A stretch of DNA of 33,369 bases, taken from positions 1 through 33,369 of the forward strand of contig NZ_MLCB01000145.1 of NCBI RefSeq assembly GCF_001890925.1. The letters are read 5' to 3'. The notes below the pieces were generated by a model, which was given only the letters and a program-made list of their open reading frames with translations, had not been told where the DNA came from and did not search any database. Position numbers and translations under genes: made by a program. This stretch comes from Planktotalea frisia (GTDB lineage Bacteria; Pseudomonadota; Alphaproteobacteria; Rhodobacterales; Rhodobacteraceae). Below, in pieces: positions 1-8,373 of the stretch. How positions within the stretch are numbered: the first letter of the stretch is position 1; the number at the start of each line of letters is the position of its first letter.

Positions 1-61
1 TCAGACAATTTCCGCGTCATAACCCATGAAAAAATTCGGGTTTTGGGGTAGCAGCGGTATA
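1..61. repeat. Left copy of 61-bp terminal inverted repeat
   Basis: Positions 1-61 are the exact reverse complement of 33309-33369. The match stops at 62 (g here, a on the other side). Read outward (minus strand here) it starts TATACCGCTGCTACCCC. In one frame it stays open from the junction to a TGA at the very end of the window, ending with residues [11 protein letters not shown]. It interrupts ctrA after codon 45. It could be the edge of a mobile or other repeated element present in two inverted copies, or the k-mer overlap left where an assembler met a repeat. The sequence cannot separate these. Confidence 0.9.
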
Positions 62-193
62 GTCATATAGTTTTGCCAGATCGATCCCTTCTTCACCAAA
101 GGACGTCGTGTACACGTTCAGGTTTGCATGGGTCAGCATCATATCGATGCTTTTGGAAGTTGTAGGATCGTCCTCGACCAAGAGTACGCGCAT
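17..193 (-). pseudogene. ctrA: Truncated ctrA, N-terminal 45 codons of the response regulator
   Basis: The frame begins [16 protein letters not shown] and matches the CtrA receiver domain up to residue 45 (ends LAKLYDY). CtrA is the essential or global cell-cycle and motility regulator of alphaproteobacteria, and in Rhodobacteraceae it controls GTA genes. Codon 45 is where the 61-bp terminal repeat begins. After it come 13 unrelated residues and a TGA at 17-19. The acidic pocket near residues 7-9 is present, but the phosphoacceptor Asp (residue 51 in Caulobacter CtrA) and the whole DNA-binding domain are missing. The ATG at 193 has GGAG 8 nt upstream; a GTG at 202 is less likely. sciP lies just upstream on the same strand. 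Either the gene is disrupted by an inserted repeat or the contig ends inside it. Confidence 0.8.
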
Positions 194-243
194 AGGGTTC
201 ACTCCGTTTAGCTTTTCGTCAAATGCAAATTGGGCGAAAATAG

Positions 244-258
244 TTAACCCATCGTTAC
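244..258 (-). promoter_or_regulatory. Candidate CtrA-binding site upstream of ctrA
   Basis: The plus strand reads TTAA-N7-TTAC, and the minus strand reads GTAA-N7-TTAAC. This is one base from the CtrA consensus TTAA-N7-TTAAC. Two more TTAA half-sites follow at 259-262 and 264-267. The site lies about 50 bp upstream of the ctrA ATG and just downstream of the predicted promoter, where it could mediate autoregulation. This is a motif match only. Confidence 0.4.
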
Positions 259-271
259 TTAAGTTAATGTT

Positions 272-301
272 TTTATATCACAATCAACCTAAAGTTGTCT
301 A
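272..301 (-). promoter_or_regulatory. Predicted sigma70-type promoter for ctrA
   Basis: On the minus strand TAGACA (296-301) is followed after 18 bp by TATAAA (272-277). The predicted start is near 265, about 70 nt upstream of the ctrA ATG. The promoter overlaps the 3' end of sciP, so ctrA could be transcribed independently of sciP. No experimental support. Confidence 0.35.
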
Positions 302-567
302 TACACCTGCGCACTCGTGGTCTTCAGCGCTTTTTCACCATGATTTGCAACGGCTTGCACCCATTGCGAGAATTCTTCCTCGCTCAACGAATATCGCTCA
401 AGCGCTTCGTCCTGGGTGATCAATCCGTTGGTGACAGCGCGCACGACCGCCGCTTTGCGTGACGCGACCCAGCGCCGAGTCGTTTCCGAGGGCAGGTCAG
501 CGCGACTCATAACTTTGCCATTAGGAAGGGTGACCGCTCGCGGCCCGTCGATTTTCTTGAGATACAT
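289..567 (-). CDS. sciP: SciP-like DUF1153 protein, CtrA inhibitor family
   Basis: The 92-residue protein starts MYLKKIDGPRAVTLPNG and carries the compact helix-turn-helix typical of DUF1153 (about residues 20-70, including RRWVASRKAAVVRAV and ALERYSLSEEEFSQWV). In Caulobacter this family is SciP, a small protein that binds CtrA and blocks activation of CtrA-dependent promoters late in the cell cycle. The start at 567 has GAGG 7 nt upstream. The gene lies directly upstream of ctrA on the same strand, an arrangement common in alphaproteobacteria that supports the assignment. It is divergent from mnmA. The length is normal and it appears intact even though the neighbouring ctrA is cut. Function is inferred from the family. 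Confidence 0.88.
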   Translation of the reverse strand: MYLKKIDGPRAVTLPNGKVMSRADLPSETTRRWVASRKAAVVRAVTNGLITQDEALERYSLSEEEFSQWVQAVANHGEKALKTTSAQVYRQL

Positions 568-634
568 TTGATCGCCTCATGTCTACTTCTGGCCTTTCTG
601 CACCCAATCTCTTAAAGCGACGTGAACCCGCCTC

Positions 635-662
635 TTGAGAATACATAGGATTTTCCTATATT
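635..662 (+). promoter_or_regulatory. Predicted mnmA promoter with overlapping palindrome
   Basis: TTGAGA (635-640), a 16-bp spacer and TATATT (657-662) form a reasonable sigma70-type promoter about 30 bp ahead of the mnmA ATG at 692. Inside the spacer and -10 box lies a perfect palindrome, ATAGGA-TTT-TCCTAT (645-659), placed where a repressor would block polymerase. The AAGGAG ribosome binding site of mnmA follows 9 nt before its ATG. Confidence 0.4.
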
Positions 663-691
663 TCCTTGGATTTTGGTAAGGAGTTGCCGTC

Positions 692-1837
692 ATGGCACTG
701 GACACGTCCGAAAAGTTAAACAGCCTTGGCTTCGCCAAACCACCGTCAGAGACGCGCGTTGTCGTGGCGATGTCGGGTGGCGTGGACAGTTCTGTTGTCG
801 CCGCACAGCTTGCATCTGAGGGCTATGACGTCGTCGGCGTAACCTTGCAGCTATATGATCATGGTGCCGCTCTGGCCAAAAAAGGCGCGTGTTGTGCAGG
901 TCTTGATATCCACGATGCGCGCCGTGTGGCCGAAGAAATGGGATTCCCGCATTACGTGCTCGATTATGAGAACGTCTTTAAGGATGCGGTGATTGATGAG
1001 TTTGCGGACAGCTATCTCGCGGGCGCGACCCCCGTGCCGTGCATTCGGTGCAATGAGCGGGTGAAGTTTAAGGATTTGCTTGAGACAGCAAAAGACCTTG
1101 AGGCCGATTGCATGGCGACGGGTCACTATATCCAGCGCAAGATGGGGCCTGAGAAGGCTGAGTTGCACAGTGCAGCCGATGATGCGCGCGATCAGAGCTA
1201 TTTTCTGTTCTCGACCAAGCAAGAACAATTGGACTACCTGCGTTTTCCGCTCGGCCACCTGCCGTCTAAGGATGCAACGCGCGAGCTGGCAAGCAAGTTC
1301 GGGCTGAGCGTGGCAGACAAGCCCGACAGTCAGGACATTTGCTTTGTGCCCAATGGCAATTACGCGGCTGTCATCGAAAAACTGCGCCCCGGTGCGGCGG
1401 AGCCTGGCGAGATCGTTGATGTTGAGGGCAATGTGCTGGGTCAACATAACGGTGTTATTCACTACACCATTGGGCAACGTCGCGGGTTAGGTATCGGTGG
1501 CTTGGCCGACCCGCTTTATGTTGTGCGCCTTGATGTGGACGCGAAACAGGTGATTGTTGGGCCGAAAGAGCTGCTCAGCACGCGCACGATCCCTGTGCGC
1601 GAAATCAATTGGCTTGGGGATGCGCTACTGACGTCGCAAGAGGAATGGCATGTGTTGGTGCGCGTGCGCTCGACCCGTCCGCCAAAGCCCGCAATCATTC
1701 GCCCTATTTCCGAGACAGAAGCAAGCGTTGAGTTACTCACACCAGAAGACGGCGTGTCACCGGGCCAAGCCTGCGTATTTTACGACGCAGACAGCACACG
1801 CATCTTTGGCGGTGGCTGGATTTGGCGCGGGTATTGA
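692..1837 (+). CDS. mnmA: tRNA-specific 2-thiouridylase MnmA
   Basis: This cytoplasmic ATP pyrophosphatase adds sulfur to C2 of the wobble uridine (U34) of tRNAs for Lys, Glu and Gln, taking it from a persulfide relay. The 381-residue protein has the N-type PP-loop SGGVDSS at residues 28-34, the catalytic cysteine motif PCIRCN (C117, C120), and the second reactive cysteine in DSQDICF (C217). The C-terminal beta-barrel region includes [14 protein letters not shown]. The length fits the family, and AAGGAG lies 9 nt before the ATG. The stop codon is followed after one base by the LLM oxidoreductase ATG, so the two genes are probably co-transcribed. Divergent sciP lies upstream. Confidence 0.97.
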   Translation: MALDTSEKLNSLGFAKPPSETRVVVAMSGGVDSSVVAAQLASEGYDVVGVTLQLYDHGAALAKKGACCAGLDIHDARRVAEEMGFPHYVLDYENVFKDAVIDEFADSYLAGATPVPCIRCNERVKFKDLLETAKDLEADCMATGHYIQRKMGPEKAELHSAADDARDQSYFLFSTKQEQLDYLRFPLGHLPSKDATRELASKFGLSVADKPDSQDICFVPNGNYAAVIEKLRPGAAEPGEIVDVEGNVLGQHNGVIHYTIGQRRGLGIGGLADPLYVVRLDVDAKQVIVGPKELLSTRTIPVREINWLGDALLTSQEEWHVLVRVRSTRPPKPAIIRPISETEASVELLTPEDGVSPGQACVFYDADSTRIFGGGWIWRGY

Positions 1838-1838
1838 G

Positions 1839-2825
1839 ATGACACAGTTCTCACTGCTTGATCTTTCGCCGATTCCCGAAGGTCATACCGCACGAGATGC
1901 GATCGACAATACTGTTGCTCTCGCGCAGGCGGCTGAAAAAGCGGGCTATCATCGCTATTGGCTGGCTGAGCATCATAACATGCCCGGCATCGCGAGTGCG
2001 GCAACATCGATTATCATTGCGCAAGTCGCGGCAGCGACCAACACCATACGCGTCGGCGCTGGCGGCATTATGCTCCCGAACCATGCACCTTTGGTGATTG
2101 CGGAACAATTCGGCACATTGGCCACGCTTTATCCTGATCGCGTTGATCTTGGACTTGGGCGCGCACCGGGAAGCGATATGGCAACTGCGCGCGCGTTGCG
2201 TCGTCATATGGCACCCGAAGACAGTTTTCCGCAGGATGTGCAGGAACTTATCGCCTATCTATCGGCAGGTGGTGGCGACATGTCTGTGCGCGCTGTTCCG
2301 GGGTTTGGCACGCAAGTGCCCGTGTGGATTTTGGGTTCTAGCCTCTATGGCGCGCAACTCGCCGCCTATCTGGGTTTGCCTTATGCCTTCGCGTCCCACT
2401 TCGCGCCTGACGCGTTAGAGCAAGCTTTGCAGATCTATCGCAGCACATTCCAACCTTCCGAGCATCTCGAAAAACCGCATGCAATGCTTGCCGCTGGCGT
2501 ATGCGTTGCGCCGAGCGATGAAGAAGCACAGCTCTTACGTTCATCCCAACTGCTTGCGTTTGCGCGCTTACGCACAGGGCAACCTGGTGCACTTCCCCTA
2601 CCCGTTGACGCGATTGAAGAGCATGTCGCGCCCGCAGTTTTGCAACAGGTCAATCATGCGCTGTCTTGCTCTGCGACTGGCTCACCTGAGACCGTGGAGC
2701 TTAGGCTCAAAGAAATTATCGCACGTTATCAACCGGATGAGATCATGCTTACGGGCGCAATTCATGACAATACTGCGCGCATTCGCTCGTTCGAGTTGGC
2801 AGCAAACATTCTCAAGTCTCTCTAA
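1839..2825 (+). CDS. LLM-class flavin-dependent oxidoreductase (luciferase-like)
   Basis: The 328-residue protein belongs to the bacterial luciferase-like monooxygenase superfamily, which uses FMNH2 or F420 in a TIM barrel. Visible family features are the N-terminal LSPIPEG strand, [17 protein letters not shown] (about residues 41-57), [20 protein letters not shown], and [17 protein letters not shown], typical of the MsnO8-like subgroup. The substrate cannot be predicted. The ATG at 1839 starts one base after the mnmA stop, which favours this start over longer in-frame options inside mnmA. Co-transcription with mnmA is likely. No Shine-Dalgarno distinct from mnmA coding sequence is obvious, consistent with translational coupling. 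Cytoplasmic. Confidence 0.9.
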   Translation: MTQFSLLDLSPIPEGHTARDAIDNTVALAQAAEKAGYHRYWLAEHHNMPGIASAATSIIIAQVAAATNTIRVGAGGIMLPNHAPLVIAEQFGTLATLYPDRVDLGLGRAPGSDMATARALRRHMAPEDSFPQDVQELIAYLSAGGGDMSVRAVPGFGTQVPVWILGSSLYGAQLAAYLGLPYAFASHFAPDALEQALQIYRSTFQPSEHLEKPHAMLAAGVCVAPSDEEAQLLRSSQLLAFARLRTGQPGALPLPVDAIEEHVAPAVLQQVNHALSCSATGSPETVELRLKEIIARYQPDEIMLTGAIHDNTARIRSFELAANILKSL

Positions 2826-2970
2826 ATCGCTTTGCGTGCGCACGATTGTGCCCTCAGGCACACACCTGCCTTGCGAGTTTTCATGCTATGGGGAAAAAAG
2901 GCTGACCAACCTCAAAGCTTCGTGGCACTAAGACTGCACAGCGACCGCAAGAGTCGCCTTCGAGGGCAGT

Positions 2971-3273
2971 ATGCAACCAAAAACCGCGAGACCAGCGCTT
3001 GGCGCTTTGATCTATTTCGCAACGGCGTTCAGCCTTGCGACGTATTTCACGTTCGCGGCCGTCCAAGGTGATTACGGCGTATTTCGTCGTGCGGAAATTA
3101 CGGTTGCGGCAAAAGACCTCGAAGTTCAACTGAGCCAACTCAAAGGCGAAGTGAACGAGATGGAAAATCTCACCAAACGTTTGTCGGACACCTATCTGGA
3201 CCTTGATCTGCTGGATCAACAAGCCCGCGATGTTCTGGGGCTTTTACGCTCGGATGAAATCGTAGTTCGTTAA
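2971..3273 (+). CDS. ftsB: FtsB/DivIC-family septum formation initiator
   Basis: A 100-residue bitopic membrane protein. It has a short cytoplasmic start, one transmembrane segment (about residues 10-32) and a periplasmic coiled coil (about 40-75, LEVQLSQLKGEVNEMENL). The C-terminal part, DLLDQQARDVLGLLRSDEIVV, is typical of alphaproteobacterial FtsB-like proteins. FtsB forms a complex with FtsL and FtsQ in the divisome that licenses septal peptidoglycan synthesis. The position just upstream of pdhA is conserved in many alphaproteobacteria and supports the call. GAGG lies about 6 nt before the ATG. Primary sequence in this family is weakly conserved, so the symbol rests on architecture and context. 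Confidence 0.8.
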   Translation: MQPKTARPALGALIYFATAFSLATYFTFAAVQGDYGVFRRAEITVAAKDLEVQLSQLKGEVNEMENLTKRLSDTYLDLDLLDQQARDVLGLLRSDEIVVR

Positions 3274-3377
3274 CCAAAGCGTTACTTGTACTATTGTACT
3301 CTGGTCAGCATGGTTTTCCTGCGTTACACTATGGTTTAACGCTAAACCACTGTTGTTTCTGGGAGGATACACCGCAT
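3274..3377 (+). promoter_or_regulatory. pdhA upstream region with direct and inverted repeats
   Basis: The gap before pdhA contains a tandem TTGTACTA/TTGTACTC repeat (3286-3301), two GCGTTAC copies (3279-3285 and 3321-3327), and a perfect palindrome TGGTTTA-ACGC-TAAACCA (3332-3349) whose centre is 37 bp before the pdhA ATG. The palindrome could be a repressor operator or a leader hairpin. No regulator is named. A strong GGGAGGA ribosome binding site lies at 3361-3367. Confidence 0.5.
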
Positions 3378-4379
3378 ATGGCCGCGCGAAAATCGACTGC
3401 GAAATCGAACGTTTCAGCTGACGACTTGCTGAAGCACTACAAAGACATGCTTCTCATCAGACGCTTTGAAGAAAAGGCCGGTCAACTTTATGGCATGGGT
3501 CTGATTGGCGGATTCTGCCATCTCTACATTGGTCAAGAAGCGGTTGTTGTCGGTCTTGAGGCCGCCGCAGAGGAAGGTGACAAGCGGATCACATCGTATC
3601 GTGATCACGGTCACATGTTGGCCTGCGGAATGGATCCCAATGGTGTTATGGCAGAGCTGACAGGCCGCATGGATGGCTATTCCAAGGGCAAAGGCGGCTC
3701 TATGCACATGTTCTCCAAGGAGAAGCATTTCTATGGCGGGCACGGCATTGTTGCTGCGCAAGTTCCGCTGGGTGCTGGCCTCGCGTTTGCCGATAAGTAC
3801 CAAGAGAATGGTCGCGTGACCTTCACCTATTTCGGCGATGGCGCTGCAAACCAAGGTCAGGTTTACGAAACATTTAACATGGCCGCTATTTGGGACCTTC
3901 CTTGCATTTTTGTCATTGAAAACAACCAGTACGCTATGGGCACATCGCAGAACCGCTCCACCTCCACCCCTGATTTGCACACGCGCGGCGAAGCATTTGG
4001 CATTCCAGGTGAAATCGTAGACGGTATGGATGTTATGGCTGTGAAGGAAGCTGGCGAACGCGCTGTAAAACACTGCCGTTCTGGCAAGGGCCCCTACATT
4101 CTAGAGATCAAAACATACCGCTATCGCGGCCACTCTATGTCGGACCCAGCGAAATACCGCACCCGCGAGGAAGTGCAGAAAATGCGCGATGAACGTGATC
4201 CAATTGAACAAGTCCGCGATGTTCTGCTGACAGGCAAACACGCGAGCGAGGAAGATTTGAAAGCGATCGATAAAGAAATCAAGAAAGTGGTAAATGCATC
4301 AGCCGAATTCGCCAAAGACAGCCCATTGCCCGATGTGTCAGAGCTTTGGACCGACATCTATGCAAAAGTGGAGGCGTAA
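3378..4379 (+). CDS. pdhA: Pyruvate dehydrogenase E1 component, alpha subunit
   Basis: This is the thiamine-diphosphate half of the E1 enzyme, which decarboxylates pyruvate and reductively acetylates the lipoyl group. The 333-residue protein has the TPP motif GDG (153-155) through ENNQ (181-184), the substrate region GGHGIVAAQVPLGAGLA, and the RYRGHSMSDPAKYR loop typical of E1-alpha. The length is normal. The ATG at 3378 is preceded by GGGAGGA; a longer in-frame start at 3294 would add 28 non-conserved residues and is rejected. The gene is followed after 3 bp by pdhB. It heads the pdhA-pdhB-pdhC operon. The E3 dihydrolipoamide dehydrogenase gene is not in this window. Confidence 0.97.
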   Translation: MAARKSTAKSNVSADDLLKHYKDMLLIRRFEEKAGQLYGMGLIGGFCHLYIGQEAVVVGLEAAAEEGDKRITSYRDHGHMLACGMDPNGVMAELTGRMDGYSKGKGGSMHMFSKEKHFYGGHGIVAAQVPLGAGLAFADKYQENGRVTFTYFGDGAANQGQVYETFNMAAIWDLPCIFVIENNQYAMGTSQNRSTSTPDLHTRGEAFGIPGEIVDGMDVMAVKEAGERAVKHCRSGKGPYILEIKTYRYRGHSMSDPAKYRTREEVQKMRDERDPIEQVRDVLLTGKHASEEDLKAIDKEIKKVVNASAEFAKDSPLPDVSELWTDIYAKVEA

Positions 4380-4382
4380 ATC

Positions 4383-5753
4383 ATGGCTATCGAAATCCTA
4401 ATGCCCGCCCTTTCGCCGACGATGGAAGAAGGCACGCTTACCAAGTGGTTGGTGAAAGAAGGCGACACAGTTTCGTCTGGCGACATCATTGCTGAAATCG
4501 AAACCGACAAAGCCACGATGGAATTTGAAGCAGTAGATGAAGGTGTCATCGGCTCGATCCTCGTGCCCGAAGGCAGCGCAGGCGTCGCAGTGAACACAGC
4601 GATTGCGTTGCTCTTGGAAGATGGCGAAAGCGCGGATGATATTTCCGCGACAGCTCCAGCCACGGCGTCAGCGCCTGCAACGACCGTCGCCGCGGTGCCG
4701 ATCCAGCACAACGATACGCAAAGTGAACCTCAATGGAGCGCGCCTGAGCCGGATTGGCCCGAGGGCACTCAGATGAAACAACAAACTGTTCGCGAAGCAT
4801 TGCGCGAAGCGATGTCCGAAGAAATGCGCGCCGATGAGAGCGTGTTTTTGATGGGGGAAGAAGTTGGCGAATACCAAGGTGCTTACAAGATTTCTCAAGG
4901 GATGCTCGATGAATTTGGCCACAAACGTGTTATCGACACGCCTATCACAGAGCATGGTTTTGCTGGTATCGCTGTGGGTGCTGCCTTTGGTGGTCTAAAG
5001 CCCATCGTTGAGTTCATGACGTTTAACTTCGCCATGCAAGCTATTGATCATATTATCAATTCTGCCGCCAAGACGCTCTACATGTCAGGTGGTCAAATGG
5101 GTGCGCCGATGGTGTTTCGTGGCCCCAATGGTGCCGCTGCGCGAGTCGGTGCGCAACACAGCCAAGACTACGCTGCTTGGTATGCACATATTCCCGGTCT
5201 CAAGGTCGTCATGCCCTACACTGCCGCTGATGCGAAAGGACTGATGAAGTCGGCGATCCGCGATCCGAATCCAGTGATCTTCCTTGAAAATGAAATCCTT
5301 TATGGCCGTACATTCGATGTGCCTGTGCTTGATGATTTCACTGTCCCAATCGGAAAAGCCCGGATTGCACGCGAAGGGTCTGATGTAACCATTGTGAGCT
5401 TTGGTATTGGCATGAGCTACGCAATGGAAGCCGCTGATAAGTTGGCGGAAAACGGGATCTTTGCAGAGGTCGTAGATCTTCGCTCCCTGCGTCCGATGGA
5501 CACACAAACCGTGATCGAAAGCGTGAAGAAAACCAACCGCTGCGTCACCGTTGAAGAAGGTTGGCCGGTCGGCGCCATCGGCAATCATATTTCGGCCGTT
5601 TTGATGCAAGAGGCGTTCGACTATCTCGACGCCCCTGTGATCAACTGCACAGGTAAAGACGTTCCGATGCCCTACGCCGCCAACCTCGAAAAGCTCGCTC
5701 TGACTACCACCGCAGAGGTGATAGAGGCTGTGCAAAAAGTAACGTATCGTTAA
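4383..5753 (+). CDS. pdhB: Pyruvate dehydrogenase E1 beta subunit with N-terminal lipoyl domain
   Basis: The 456-residue protein has an N-terminal lipoyl domain (about 1-80) with lipoyl lysine K43 in TDKATM, then an Ala/Pro-rich linker (about 85-120), then the E1-beta transketolase-like domain (starting near [18 protein letters not shown], through [13 protein letters not shown]). E1-beta subunits carrying their own lipoyl domain are a known alphaproteobacterial trait. The lipoyl domain is almost identical in protein sequence to that of pdhC downstream, suggesting duplication or gene conversion. The gene starts 3 bp after pdhA stops and ends 12 bp before pdhC, so the operon is clear. It works with PdhA as an alpha2beta2 E1 in the cytoplasm. 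Confidence 0.97.
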   Translation: MAIEILMPALSPTMEEGTLTKWLVKEGDTVSSGDIIAEIETDKATMEFEAVDEGVIGSILVPEGSAGVAVNTAIALLLEDGESADDISATAPATASAPATTVAAVPIQHNDTQSEPQWSAPEPDWPEGTQMKQQTVREALREAMSEEMRADESVFLMGEEVGEYQGAYKISQGMLDEFGHKRVIDTPITEHGFAGIAVGAAFGGLKPIVEFMTFNFAMQAIDHIINSAAKTLYMSGGQMGAPMVFRGPNGAAARVGAQHSQDYAAWYAHIPGLKVVMPYTAADAKGLMKSAIRDPNPVIFLENEILYGRTFDVPVLDDFTVPIGKARIAREGSDVTIVSFGIGMSYAMEAADKLAENGIFAEVVDLRSLRPMDTQTVIESVKKTNRCVTVEEGWPVGAIGNHISAVLMQEAFDYLDAPVINCTGKDVPMPYAANLEKLALTTTAEVIEAVQKVTYR

Positions 5754-5765
5754 GGGAGAAACACA

Positions 5766-7049
5766 ATGGCAATCGAAATTCTCATGCCCGCGCTGTCCCC
5801 CACGATGGAGGATGGCACGCTCGCCAAATGGTTGGTCAAAGAGGGCGACACTGTCTCGTCCGGTGATTTGCTCGCTGAGATCGAAACCGACAAAGCTACA
5901 ATGGAATTTGAAGCCGTCGATGAAGGTGTCATCGGTAAAATTTTGGTCGAGGCGGGAACCGCAGGTGTTTTGGTCAACAGCCCTATAGCGCTTTTACTCG
6001 AAGACGGTGAAGACATGGCAGATGCGACGCCCGCCGCTGCGCTGCCTGCTGCAAGCGCTTCTAACGAACCAGAACCATCGACAGCCCCCGCGCCCGTATC
6101 TGCGCAAATAGCGAAACCAGAGCCCAATGGAACACGTGTCTTTGCTTCCCCACTCGCGCGGCGCATCGCTGCGGACAAAGGGATCGATCTGAAATCAGTT
6201 GCTGGCAGCGGCCCCAAGGGGCGCATTGTTAAAGCAGACGTTGAAAACGCATCTGCCGCTTCGGCACCACAAGCAGCTACGGCCTCGGCAAAGTCAGTCC
6301 CGAACGTAGCAACAGCGCAAGTGAACCCGAGCCAGATCGCCAAAATGTATCAAGGCCGCGACTTCACCGAAATCCCGCTCGATGGCATGCGCAAAACTAT
6401 CGCTGCCCGCCTTACAGAAGCCAAACAAACCATTCCACATTTCTACCTGCGCCGCGACATTCATCTAGATGCGTTGCTCAAGTTTCGCAGCCAGCTCAAC
6501 AAACAACTTGCTGAACGTGATATAAAACTATCGGTCAATGATTTCATCATCAAAGCCTGTGCGCTTGCGCTGCAACAAGTGCCTGCGGCCAACGCTGTTT
6601 GGGCCGGTGATCGCGTGCTTCAGATGAAAGCTTCAGACGTTGCTGTTGCAGTCGCAATCGAAGGTGGCCTCTTCACACCTGTCTTGCAAGACGCTGACAC
6701 AAAGTCACTTTCTGCACTTTCGGCTCAGATGAAAGATCTGGCGAGCCGAGCGCGTGACCGCAAACTCGCGCCGCATGAGTACATGGGTGGCAGCTTCGCA
6801 ATCTCTAACCTTGGCATGATGGGCATTGAAAACTTCGATGCTGTGATCAACCCACCACATGGTGCCATCCTGGCCGTGGGTGCTGGTGTCAAAAAGCCCG
6901 TTGTAAGTGCGGAAGGTGAACTCGACGTTGCGACGGTGATGTCCGTCACGCTGTCAGTGGATCACAGGGTGATTGACGGCGCACTGGGCGCTGAACTTCT
7001 CGCCGCTATCAAGGCAAATTTGGAAAACCCGATCGCAATGCTCGCTTAA
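5766..7049 (+). CDS. pdhC: Pyruvate dehydrogenase E2, dihydrolipoamide acetyltransferase
   Basis: E2 core of the pyruvate dehydrogenase complex, which transfers acetyl from lipoyl to CoA. The 427-residue protein has one lipoyl domain (about 1-80, K43), an Ala/Pro linker, the peripheral subunit-binding domain (about 124-160, [19 protein letters not shown]), a second linker, and the catalytic acyltransferase domain (about 195-427) with the DHRVIDG motif (H400, D404). GGGAGAAACACA precedes the ATG. A terminator hairpin lies 53 bp downstream. With PdhB also lipoylated, the complex can have extra swinging arms. The sequence is complete and ordinary for the family. Confidence 0.97.
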   Translation: MAIEILMPALSPTMEDGTLAKWLVKEGDTVSSGDLLAEIETDKATMEFEAVDEGVIGKILVEAGTAGVLVNSPIALLLEDGEDMADATPAAALPAASASNEPEPSTAPAPVSAQIAKPEPNGTRVFASPLARRIAADKGIDLKSVAGSGPKGRIVKADVENASAASAPQAATASAKSVPNVATAQVNPSQIAKMYQGRDFTEIPLDGMRKTIAARLTEAKQTIPHFYLRRDIHLDALLKFRSQLNKQLAERDIKLSVNDFIIKACALALQQVPAANAVWAGDRVLQMKASDVAVAVAIEGGLFTPVLQDADTKSLSALSAQMKDLASRARDRKLAPHEYMGGSFAISNLGMMGIENFDAVINPPHGAILAVGAGVKKPVVSAEGELDVATVMSVTLSVDHRVIDGALGAELLAAIKANLENPIAMLA

Positions 7050-7101
7050 GCTAGCAACGCCGATCTTCACCTTTCCGAGTAAACTTCCGCCAGAGGCACC
7101 G

Positions 7102-7122
7102 CCTGACCCTTAGGGTCAGGCT
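7102..7122. terminator. Hairpin between convergent pdhC and cysE
   Basis: A perfect 9-bp stem, GCCTGACCC-TTA-GGGTCAGGC, lies between the convergent pdhC and cysE genes. The T-tract is poor on both sides (TATATAAG on the plus side). It is likely a shared transcription end signal, possibly helped by Rho. Confidence 0.6.
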
Positions 7123-7164
7123 ATATAAGCCTGCGGCACTAGCAGCAGCCAATTTCGTCAAATG

Positions 7165-7977
7165 CTATTTAGGCGCAGAGTTGATCAATTGATGCATTGA
7201 GACCGATGGCTGGTCACATCCGGCTTCACCAACAATTTTAGCAGGCACACCCGCCACAGTTTTACACGGTGGCACTTCGGCAAGCACGACTGATCCAGCC
7301 GCAATCCGGCTGCAATTCCCAATCTTTATGTTACCGAGCACCTTGGCACCTGCACCGATAAGAACACCATCACCAATCTTGGGGTGACGATCTTCCTCTT
7401 CTTTACCCGTGCCACCAAGCGTCACAGAGTGCAGCATGGAAACGTTGTCACCAACAACCGCTGTCTCACCAATGACGATAGAATGCGCGTGATCAATCAT
7501 GATACCTTTGCCAATGCGCGCTGCCGGATGAATATCGACACCAAAAATCTCGGACACACGCATTTGCACAAAATACGACAGATCTTTGCGACCCGTCCGC
7601 CAAAGCCAGTTCGCTATGCGATAAGCTTGTATTGCTTGAAACCCTTTGAAAAACACCAAAGGTTGTAACAGGCGATGGCATGCAGGATCACGATCAAAAA
7701 TCGCCATCAAATCAGCACGTGCGGACTCAACGATGTTTGAATCCTTTTCATAGGCTTCATCTGCAATATCACGCAAAATGATCTGACTCATTTCGTTCGA
7801 ATGAAGTTTCGCCGAAAACCTATACGACAGCGCTTTTTCTAAGCTGTTGTGATGCAAAACACAGGCATGCAACAATCCACCCAAAAGAGGTTCGTTTTGC
7901 ACTGCTGTTTGAGCTTCATGCGAAATCCGATCCCAGACGGGATCGATGCTGTGAAGGGGCCTGTCAACTTGCGCCAT
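7165..7977 (-). CDS. cysE: Serine O-acetyltransferase
   Basis: Makes O-acetylserine from serine and acetyl-CoA, the first step of cysteine synthesis. The 270-residue protein has the N-terminal SATase helical domain (about 1-135, including DPAC and FFKGFQAIQAYRIAN) and a left-handed beta-helix of hexapeptide repeats (about 145-235) with the active-site segment DIHPAARIGKGIMIDHA and HSVTLGGTGK. AGGAG precedes the ATG. Its place at the downstream end of the GTA cluster matches Rhodobacter capsulatus. Convergent with pdhC. The C-terminal tail after VGEAGC is the region that in homologues engages the cysteine synthase and gives feedback control. Confidence 0.96.
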   Translation of the reverse strand: MAQVDRPLHSIDPVWDRISHEAQTAVQNEPLLGGLLHACVLHHNSLEKALSYRFSAKLHSNEMSQIILRDIADEAYEKDSNIVESARADLMAIFDRDPACHRLLQPLVFFKGFQAIQAYRIANWLWRTGRKDLSYFVQMRVSEIFGVDIHPAARIGKGIMIDHAHSIVIGETAVVGDNVSMLHSVTLGGTGKEEEDRHPKIGDGVLIGAGAKVLGNIKIGNCSRIAAGSVVLAEVPPCKTVAGVPAKIVGEAGCDQPSVSMHQLINSAPK

Positions 7978-8080
7978 CTTGAACGCTCCTGATTGTTCGC
8001 CCTATCTCTACATCAACAAGGCCGCAGGCCACAAATGCAAATAGGTGATAGTTCACAAACTTATGAGTGATAGATACACC

Positions 8081-8368
8081 CTACAGTTTCTCTTTAGAGG
8101 CTTCAAAAAGCGTTAAAACGACCGTAAGTAAAACAGTTAACATCTTGTAATCTAACGAAGATGGTATTTGGCCAAGACTATATCGCATCAGCAAACTCGT
8201 AATTGAGCCGTCGCCGTAAAACGGATGAACTTTCCCAGTTATTCCGTTAAAACAGGCCGCTTCATTGACACGTTTAAGCACCTCATGACATTTGGTGGCA
8301 CGCTCATCCGGCCCAAATCCAGCGCAATATCGCGTGAGAGCAATCAAATCTTGCAATGTCAGCGGCAT
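8081..8368 (-). CDS. Small protein of unknown function at the end of the GTA cluster
   Basis: I do not recognise this 95-residue protein. It starts MPLTLQDLIALTRYCAG and ends with a hydrophobic helix-like stretch (LDYKMLTVLLTVVLTLFEA) and a charged tail. It follows GTA g15: the ATG at 8368 is 5 nt beyond the g15 stop, and a TTG at 8377 would overlap that stop. The tight spacing suggests it is translated from the end of the GTA transcript. The local sequence is more AT-rich than the GTA genes. It could be a genuine GTA-associated gene or a separate small cytoplasmic protein. No catalytic motif is visible. Confidence 0.65.
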   Translation of the reverse strand: MPLTLQDLIALTRYCAGFGPDERATKCHEVLKRVNEAACFNGITGKVHPFYGDGSITSLLMRYSLGQIPSSLDYKMLTVLLTVVLTLFEASKEKL

Positions 8369-8373
8369 ATTAT

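Noticed and set aside
17-58. The 13 residues after CtrA residue 45 as a natural alternative C-terminus
   Set aside because: They begin exactly at the terminal repeat and have no relation to the receiver domain, so they are junction sequence.
851-1477. Long open frame (208 codons) antisense to mnmA
   Set aside because: It is the shadow of a strongly conserved gene; its residues show no family pattern.
2847-2862. TGTGCC-CTCA-GGCACA hairpin after the LLM gene as a terminator
   Set aside because: The stem is only 6 bp and no T-tract follows.
3414-4073. 219-codon frame antisense to pdhA
   Set aside because: Opposite a fully conserved E1-alpha gene, with no recognisable motifs or ribosome binding site.
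5085-5735. 216-codon frame antisense to pdhB
   Set aside because: Shadow frame of the E1-beta coding sequence.
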